Below, piece by piece: positions 58,879 through 64,000 of a stretch of DNA of 64,000 nt (within the stretch, counting starts at the first letter, position 1; every line of letters starts with the position of its first letter). The notes below the pieces were generated by a model. It searched no databases and was not told where the DNA came from. It saw nothing but the letters and a program-made list of their open reading frames with translations. The DNA comes from JAKFEW01 sp036675505. GTDB taxonomy: Bacteria; Cyanobacteriota; Sericytochromatia; S15B-MN24; JAQBPE01. The stretch lies in contig JAKFEW010000046.1 of NCBI GenBank assembly GCA_036675505.1, positions 62,001 through 126,000 of the forward strand. The letters are read 5' to 3'. A program made the position numbers and the translations under genes.

Positions 58879-60397
58879 AGAAGCTGGCGTCCAGGCGGCG
58901 CTCGCGCGGGCCTTCGCCGCCCTGCGGATGGCCCGCGAGGAGGGCGCCGAGCTCGTCGCCAGCGAGCGCGGCCGCGTGACCGCCGTGACCAGCGGCATCG
59001 TGCGGGTCGCCGGGCTGCCGGGCGTCGGCGCCGAGGAGCTCGTCGCCTTCCCGCACGGCGCGTTCGGGCTGGCGCTCGACCTGGGGCGCGATGAGGTCGG
59101 CGTCGCCCTGCTCGACGCGCGCGCGCCGATCGCGGCGGGCGACGAGGCGACGCGTACCGGGCGGGTGGCCGACGTGCCGGTGGGCGACGGCGTGCTCGGC
59201 CGGGTGATCGATCCGCTCGGCCGGCCGCTCGACGGCGGCGGGCCGCTCGCGGCGCTGCGCCGCTGGCCGATCGAGCGGCCGGCGCCGGCGATCCTGGACC
59301 GCGCGCCGGTCATCGAGCCGCTCCAGACCGGCATCAAGGTGATCGACGCGCTCATCCCGATCGGCCGCGGGCAGCGCGAGCTCATCCTCGGCGATCGCCA
59401 GACCGGCAAGACGGCGATCGCGCTGGCGACGATCCTGAACCAGCCCGACGACGTGGCCTGCGTCTACTGCGCGATCGGCCAGCGCGGGGCGGCCGTCGCG
59501 CGGGTGGTCGCCGTGTTGCGGGAGCATGGGGCGCTCGAACGCACGGCCGTCGTGGTCGCGGCCGACGAAGACGCGCCCGGCCTGCGCTTCGTGGCGCCTT
59601 ACGCGGCGACGGCGATCGCCGAGTTCTTCATGGAGGCCGGCCGCCCCGCCCTGATCGTCTACGACGACCTCACGCGCCATGCGCGGGCCTACCGCGAGCT
59701 CGCGCTCCTGCTGCGCCGGCCGCCGGGACGCGAGGCCTATCCGGGCGACGTGTTCCACATCCACGCGCGGCTGCTCGAGCGCGCGACCAGGCTGCGCCCC
59801 GAGCGGGGCGGCGGCTCGCTCACGGCCTTGCCGATCGCCGAGACCGAGGCCGGGAACCTCGCGACCTACGTGCCCACCAACCTCATCTCGATCACGGACG
59901 GGCAGATCGTGCTCGCCACCGCCCAGTTCCAGCTCGGCCAGCTGCCGGCGGTCGACGTCGGGCTGTCCGTCTCGCGCGTGGGCGGCCAGGCCCAGCTGCC
60001 CGCTTACCACGCGATCACCGGTGACCTCAAACTCGCCCACGCGCAGTTCGAGGAGCTCGAGCTCTTCGCGCGCTTCGGCACGCGCGTCGACGACGAGACG
60101 CGGCGCAGACTCGCCCACGGCCGGCGCCTGCGCCAGGTCCTGGCCCAGGCGGAGCGGGCGACCATGCCCGTGGTCGAGCAGATCGCCGTGCTCGACGCGC
60201 TGGTCGCCGGCCTGTTCGACGACGTCCCGGAGGCGCGCATGGAGGCTGCGGAGCTGCAGGTGCGGCTGGCCGCGGCCGCGCTGCCACCCGCGGCGCGCCA
60301 GGCGCTGCTCGACGCGTCGATCGCGAGCGGCGACGCCCTGCGCGGGCTGCGCGCGGCCGCGGATGCGGCGCTCATCCCGTTCCGGGCGCCGGGCTGA
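58862..60397 (+). CDS. atpA: N-type ATPase alpha subunit
   Basis: The 511-residue non-catalytic subunit has Walker A GDRQTGKT (177-184), IGQRGAAVARV, the Arg-finger region SVSRVGG, and full N- and C-terminal domains. Sequence drift from housekeeping alpha chains is visible in the N-terminal domain. The gene lies near the end of the operon, after atpF, as in other N-ATPases. Confidence 0.95.
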   Translation: MPTPPEEAGVQAALARAFAALRMAREEGAELVASERGRVTAVTSGIVRVAGLPGVGAEELVAFPHGAFGLALDLGRDEVGVALLDARAPIAAGDEATRTGRVADVPVGDGVLGRVIDPLGRPLDGGGPLAALRRWPIERPAPAILDRAPVIEPLQTGIKVIDALIPIGRGQRELILGDRQTGKTAIALATILNQPDDVACVYCAIGQRGAAVARVVAVLREHGALERTAVVVAADEDAPGLRFVAPYAATAIAEFFMEAGRPALIVYDDLTRHARAYRELALLLRRPPGREAYPGDVFHIHARLLERATRLRPERGGGSLTALPIAETEAGNLATYVPTNLISITDGQIVLATAQFQLGQLPAVDVGLSVSRVGGQAQLPAYHAITGDLKLAHAQFEELELFARFGTRVDDETRRRLAHGRRLRQVLAQAERATMPVVEQIAVLDALVAGLFDDVPEARMEAAELQVRLAAAALPPAARQALLDASIASGDALRGLRAAADAALIPFRAPG

Positions 60398-60406
60398 GGC
60401 GGCGCG

Positions 60407-61297
60407 ATGGCTGACTCGCTCGAGCAAATCGGCCACCAGCTCCGCACCGCGGGCGATCTCCAGACCGTGGTCCGCGTCATGAAGGCGCACGCCGCCGCGG
60501 CCGTGGTGCCGTACCAGAAGGCCGTGGCCGCGCTCGACGCCTATGCGGCGGCGATCGCCCAGGGGCTCGGCGTGTGTCTGCGCGCGCAGCCGTCGCTGGC
60601 GGAGGCCCATCCCGGCCGCGCCGCGCGCGGAACCGCGGTGATCGCGTTCGGCACGGACCGCGGCCTGGTCGGCACGCTGAACGACGTGATGGCCGACTTC
60701 GTCGCCTCGCGCGACGCCAGCTGGCCTGCGCCCGTGGAGACCTGGGTGGTCGGGGAGCGCCTGCACGACCGGCTGGTCGCGGCCGGCCGCAGGCCACAGC
60801 CGCCCGCGACCGTCCCCGACTCGCCCGAGGGCATCACGCCGGCGATCGCGGCGTTGCTGGAGGCGATCGAGGCAGCACCCGGCTACCCGTTCGGCGCGAT
60901 CGAGGTGGTGCATCACCGCCCCCTCGGCGGCGCGCGCCTGGATCCCCGCGCCGAGCGGCTCGTTCCGCTGGAAGGCGCCTGGCTCGAGGCGCTGCGGCGA
61001 GCGCCCTGGCCGACGCGCCAGGTGCCTGAGGCCCCGATCGGCGCCAGGCTCACCTATGAAGCGCTGGTGCGCGAGCACCTCTTCATCGCGCTGTTCCGCG
61101 CGTGCGCCGAGGCGATCGCGAGCGAGCACGTCAGCCGGCTCGCGGCCATGCTGCGCGCCGATCACAACATCCGCGAGCGGCTCGACGGCCTGCGGCTCGT
61201 CCACCTCCAGACCCGCCAGCGCGAGATCTCGGACGAGCTGTTCGACATCATCGCGGGCGTCACCGCGCTCGGCGACTCACCCCTCGAAGCCGAATAA
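60407..61297 (+). CDS. atpG: N-type ATPase gamma subunit
   Basis: The 296-residue central shaft has two terminal coiled-coil helices (about residues 1-55 and 225-285, the latter with the ARLTYEALVREHLF lead-in and RQREISDELFDIIAG) and a Rossmann-like middle domain. The N-terminal helix keeps the VVRVMKAHAAA region. It is the last gene of the operon. The end overlaps a convergent gene by 21 bases, with no terminator hairpin evident. Confidence 0.92.
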   Translation: MADSLEQIGHQLRTAGDLQTVVRVMKAHAAAAVVPYQKAVAALDAYAAAIAQGLGVCLRAQPSLAEAHPGRAARGTAVIAFGTDRGLVGTLNDVMADFVASRDASWPAPVETWVVGERLHDRLVAAGRRPQPPATVPDSPEGITPAIAALLEAIEAAPGYPFGAIEVVHHRPLGGARLDPRAERLVPLEGAWLEALRRAPWPTRQVPEAPIGARLTYEALVREHLFIALFRACAEAIASEHVSRLAAMLRADHNIRERLDGLRLVHLQTRQREISDELFDIIAGVTALGDSPLEAE

Positions 61298-62341
61298 CGA
61301 GGGATGCACGGGGTTCGTGCGCTCCTGGTAGATCCGGTAGTAGGTGTTCATCAGCGTCTTGCGCCGCGGGTCGCCGGCCTCGAAGGCCTCCACGTCGCGG
61401 AAGCTGGGCTGGGGGCTCACGAACGTGAGGCGGTGCGGGGCAGGCTGGCCATCCACCGTGACCGACCCGTCGCCGGCCACCACCACGCCGCTCGCGGGCG
61501 CGGGCTCCCACGAAGCGAGCGGCCGCACGGCGTGGCTGCCGCGCTCGACGCGCACGATCGGCCGGCCGTCCGCGCCCTTCTTCACGTCGTCCCACGGGCT
61601 CAGGTTGGCGCCGTAGTGCCACGAGGTGTACAGGAAAGCGGGCGCGAGTCGGCCCGTGGCGTCGGGCTTCAGGTAGACCGCCACCGTGCTCGAATCCTTG
61701 TCATGGTAAGACCCGGCCTTGTTGTCGACGTAGAACAAGCTATAGGTGACGACCGTGAACTCGCCTTTCCGCGCGACCGAGACCGCCCCCCGCAGCGGCT
61801 GTGCGCCGCCGATCACGCCGTGTTCGTAGCCCTTCACGTCGTCGTTCGGGGTCTGCGTGCCGTCGCCGTCCGGCAGGACCGGGAACGAGTCTTCCTTCCG
61901 GTGGAAGGCGATGGTGGGCAGGTAGGCGTACGGGTCGAAGCGGCCCTCCGGATCGCCCGGGTTCCGGATCGCGGCCGCGGTCCAACCGTCGTCGCGCTTC
62001 TGGATCCCCTGCACCTGCAGCGCGAGCTCGTGGCTGCCAGCGCCCTCGCGCAGCCGCCGGATGCCGTGCTTGCCGCCGTCCGATTTCCGGCACAGCCACT
62101 CGCCTGGCGACATGGCCGTGCGCACGGCCTCGACGAGGAGCCAGAACCCGGCGCGCGCCCGCTTGAACCAGCCCTCGTGCGGCCCGAAGTCGTACGGCTT
62201 CGCCACCCGCGTCTCAGGCTCGCCCACCACCCGCAGCCGGACGTCCGCGGCGAAACCGGGCGCCGCCGCGATCGGCTTCGGCGTCGTTGGGACGATGGCG
62301 GGCTCCGGGAGGGCCCCGGCGTTCGGGATTCGTTCGATCAC
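61277..62341 (-). CDS. Hypothetical protein, possibly Vps62-like beta domain
   Basis: I do not firmly recognise this 354-residue protein. The middle and C-terminal parts (about residues 130-290) alternate strands. They contain TYSLFYVDNKAG, DSSTVAVYLKP, LYTSWHYGANLS and RPIVRVERGSHAV, a pattern reminiscent of Vps62-related domains with their D-W-E and G-S-H-A motifs. No signal peptide or membrane helix is present. The C-terminus contains KTLMNTYYRIYQERTNPV. The GTG start lacks a Shine-Dalgarno. It converges on and overlaps the end of the ATPase operon. Confidence 0.6.
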   Translation of the reverse strand: MIERIPNAGALPEPAIVPTTPKPIAAAPGFAADVRLRVVGEPETRVAKPYDFGPHEGWFKRARAGFWLLVEAVRTAMSPGEWLCRKSDGGKHGIRRLREGAGSHELALQVQGIQKRDDGWTAAAIRNPGDPEGRFDPYAYLPTIAFHRKEDSFPVLPDGDGTQTPNDDVKGYEHGVIGGAQPLRGAVSVARKGEFTVVTYSLFYVDNKAGSYHDKDSSTVAVYLKPDATGRLAPAFLYTSWHYGANLSPWDDVKKGADGRPIVRVERGSHAVRPLASWEPAPASGVVVAGDGSVTVDGQPAPHRLTFVSPQPSFRDVEAFEAGDPRRKTLMNTYYRIYQERTNPVHPSLFGFEG

Positions 62342-62400
62342 GGCGCGGCTCAGGGGGATGCGAGGTAGTTGTACCCGCCGAGCGGGGGTCCAGGTCCGAT

Positions 62401-62429
62401 TTGTGCCCCCGCGGCCGTTGCGTTAGAAT
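62401..62429 (+). promoter_or_regulatory. Candidate promoter for the cyclophilin gene
   Basis: TTGTGC (62401-62406) and TAGAAT (62424-62429) are 17 bases apart; the -10 matches at 5/6 and the -35 only at 3/6. The -10 box is 35 bases from the ATG. Confidence 0.35.
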
Positions 62430-62463
62430 GCCGGGGCATTTCGACCGAGAAGGAGAGAGCTTC

Positions 62464-63117
62464 ATGCCCGCGTTCCCCATCCGCGCCGCCCTCGCAGCCG
62501 TCGCCGCCGCGGCGTTCGTCACGGCCCCGGCCGTCGCCAAGCCGTCGCCCGCGAAGCCCGCGATGTCCACCAGCGGTGGCGCCATCTCGATCGCCGAAGT
62601 CGAGAAGGCCAGCGGCAAGAAGGTGCAGCTCGGCCGGACCGTCACGCTCAAGACCACGCGTGGCACGATCGAGATCACGCTCTTCCCGAAGGCCGCGCCG
62701 AAGACCGTCGAGAACTTCACCAAGCTCGTGAAGAAGGGGTTCTACGACGGCACCACCTTCCACCGCGTGATTCCCGGCTTCGTCTCGCAGGGCGGCGACC
62801 CGCTCTCGAAGAAGCTCAAGGCCGGCGACCCGCAGATTGGCACGGGCGGCCCTGGCTACGACATCCCGGACGAGCATGGCAACGGCCTCAAGCACTTGCC
62901 CGGCGCCGTGGCGATGGCCCACTCGTCGCTGCCCAATTCCGCGGGCAGCCAGTTCTACATCACCCACCGCCCGATCTCGCACCTCGACGGCGGTTACACG
63001 ATCTTCGGCCATGTCACCAAGGGCTTCGACGTCGCGCTCAAGCTGACCCCGTCGGAGCGTGACGGCGCGCCGAACTCGGCCGCGCCGGACCGGATCATCA
63101 AGGCCACCATTCGTTAG
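62464..63117 (+). CDS. Secreted cyclophilin-type peptidyl-prolyl isomerase
   Basis: The 217-residue protein has a signal peptide (cleavage near APAVA, about residue 25), a short linker, and a cyclophilin domain (about residues 58-217). It shows TTRGTIEITLFPKAAPKTVENF, FHRVIPGFVSQGGDP and the core GSQFYITHRP. The catalytic Arg and Phe are retained. It would catalyse cis-trans isomerisation of prolyl bonds outside the cytoplasm. This is relevant to the many Pro-rich exported proteins in the region. AAGGAG precedes the ATG. Confidence 0.93.
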   Translation: MPAFPIRAALAAVAAAAFVTAPAVAKPSPAKPAMSTSGGAISIAEVEKASGKKVQLGRTVTLKTTRGTIEITLFPKAAPKTVENFTKLVKKGFYDGTTFHRVIPGFVSQGGDPLSKKLKAGDPQIGTGGPGYDIPDEHGNGLKHLPGAVAMAHSSLPNSAGSQFYITHRPISHLDGGYTIFGHVTKGFDVALKLTPSERDGAPNSAAPDRIIKATIR

Positions 63118-63231
63118 CCCGAATTCCGTGATCATCCCGCCCGCTCGGGTGCCGGGTTTGTTAAGGGTCGATGAAATCACCGTTGAAATCGTCTTCGACC
63201 ACGCAACCTGATCGACCGAGCAGGGCATAAG

Positions 63232-63281
63232 GGGAATACCGCCCGGCATCCCCGGGCGGTCATCCAGCTCCGCTGGTTCCC
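63232..63281 (+). ncRNA. Three-way-junction RNA element in a 5' leader
   Basis: The leader can fold into a compact, fully paired three-way junction. P1 is GGGAA/TTCCC (63232-63236 with 63277-63281). P2 is 9 bp perfect (63238-63246 with 63252-63260). P3 is 5 bp (63264-63268 with 63272-63276). Junction strands are 1, 3 and 0 nt. It ends 22 bases before the ATG of the next gene and just before its Shine-Dalgarno, so it could act in cis. It does not match riboswitch or ribozyme cores that I can recall. It may instead combine the upstream gene's terminator with leader structure. Confidence 0.5.
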
Positions 63282-63303
63282 TACGGTCATCTGGGAGAGG
63301 ATA

Positions 63304-64000
63304 ATGGACGGTCTGACGGTCAATCGTGTGACGACGACGCCTGGCACCCGGCGTCCCAGCGCGCCCCAGGCAGCGGCGCCGGCTGGCGGCGCGCCGACCT
63401 CGGCCGACGAGTTGGCGCTGAGCAAGATCCGCCAGGCGGCCGAAGCCGCGGCGATCGCCACGCCCGCGGGCGGCGCCACGCCGCCCGGCGCTTCCGCCGA
63501 CCAGCTGATCGCCGAAGTCAACGAGAAGCTCAAGACCGCGGAGGGCATCGACGCCAAGCGGCTCACCACTTTCGCCGCCGTGGTGGCTTCGACCGCCAGC
63601 GATCCTGCGGCCACCGCCATGCTGGCCCAGGCGCTGCGCAGCCCGAACGCCAACGAGGGCGCCGCCCGCCTGCACAAGTTGATTCTTCAAGGCGAAGAAT
63701 CGACGCTGGCCCACCTGTACTACACCGCCGCGGTCGACGACCCCGATGAGGGCGAGAAGCTGCACGAAGCCTTCCCGGGCAACGTCTTCAGCGCCGACCT
63801 GACCGGCGCGTCCGCGCTCGCCTCGACGATTCGCGAGATCTACGACCCGCAGAACTGCTTGCAGCACGACAGGCAGACCTGTGGCGCCGCCTCGGCCCAG
63901 ATCATGATCGCGCGAGAAGCTCCTGACGAATACGTCCGGATCGTGACGGGCCTGGCTTTCCACGGCCAGGTGACGCTCCAGAGTGGCCAGGTGCTGCAGC
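63304..64000 (+). CDS. Unrecognised protein, 5' part only (runs off the window)
   Basis: An open frame of 232 codons continues past the right edge. The start ATG has GGGAGAGGA just upstream. There is no signal peptide. Residues 1-70 are Ala/Pro/Gly-rich and low complexity, followed by helices to about residue 165. A segment around residues 190-220 reads CLQHDRQTCGAASAQIM then EYVRIVTGLAFHG. The TCGAAS context, with a Cys at a helix start, resembles papain- or C39-like cysteine peptidases. Without the remainder the catalytic His cannot be checked. Preceded by a structured leader. Confidence 0.75.
   Translation, partial: MDGLTVNRVTTTPGTRRPSAPQAAAPAGGAPTSADELALSKIRQAAEAAAIATPAGGATPPGASADQLIAEVNEKLKTAEGIDAKRLTTFAAVVASTASDPAATAMLAQALRSPNANEGAARLHKLILQGEESTLAHLYYTAAVDDPDEGEKLHEAFPGNVFSADLTGASALASTIREIYDPQNCLQHDRQTCGAASAQIMIAREAPDEYVRIVTGLAFHGQVTLQSGQVLQ

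Noticed and set aside
63166..63281. Hammerhead ribozyme or c-di-GMP riboswitch in the leader
   Set aside because: A three-way junction exists but the CUGAnGA/GAAA hammerhead core and the GEMM conserved loops are absent.

Overview
This 64 kb window is a high-GC, gene-dense bacterial chromosome segment. It holds about 60 protein genes, one tRNA-like gene, and no rRNA, CRISPR array, insertion sequence or recognisable prophage. A diderm is indicated by several lipobox lipoproteins, a SPOR-domain protein, and an AMIN-domain N-acetylmuramoyl-L-alanine amidase. Two gene orders, tig-clpP-clpX and pepP-efp-accB-accC-nusB-ftsY, together with a long NusB and a DHH-CBS-CCA fusion enzyme, fit a deep Terrabacterial lineage. 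My best guess is a non-photosynthetic relative of Cyanobacteria of the Sericytochromatia/Tanganyikabacteria type. That is an inference, not a demonstrated placement.

Layout. At 0-1.8 kb are rpmE with its promoter and a textbook terminator, a GNAT acetyltransferase and rsmE. From 12.6 down to 1.8 kb a minus-strand run carries tig, clpP, clpX, valS, folC, a SPOR protein and two paralogous lipoproteins with 8-residue DGASL-type repeats. At 12.8-19.1 kb are typA, a TerC-family membrane protein, an ABC-2 exporter and an aldehyde dehydrogenase. At 19.3-27.7 kb is a surface lipoprotein cluster: two Kelch/Ig lipoproteins, a collagen-like modular lipoprotein, and two carboxypeptidase-regulatory-like lipoproteins. 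At 27.8-39.7 kb are uppP, small proteins, a JAB/MPN-like protein preceded by an 8-codon ORF, a second GNAT, the amidase with a double GerMN protein, a divergent regulatory region, a von Willebrand A-like protein and a GH38 alpha-mannosidase.

From 46.3 down to 39.7 kb a minus-strand run encodes two divergent FlhA-like proteins, with no other export or flagellar gene in view, followed by a DHH-CBS-CCA enzyme, a site-2 protease and an HD-domain protein. Then come a ROK kinase and a dual-specificity-type phosphatase. At 47.9-53.3 kb is the pepP-efp-accB-accC-nusB-ftsY string.

Immediately after ftsY lies the most unusual element. It is a tRNA-like gene with a UAG anticodon and Leu-like D-arm and anticodon loop, but only a 5-nt variable loop. 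Five bases downstream starts an HNH endonuclease gene whose only evident Shine-Dalgarno lies inside the tRNA acceptor strand. Base composition is lower in GC than in the neighbours, suggesting a mobile cassette.

At 54.8-61.3 kb is a complete, tightly overlapping N-type rotary ATPase operon (atpDCQRBEFAG). The window ends with a hypothetical protein, a secreted cyclophilin, and the 5' part of an unrecognised protein. That last gene's leader can fold into a perfect three-way junction.
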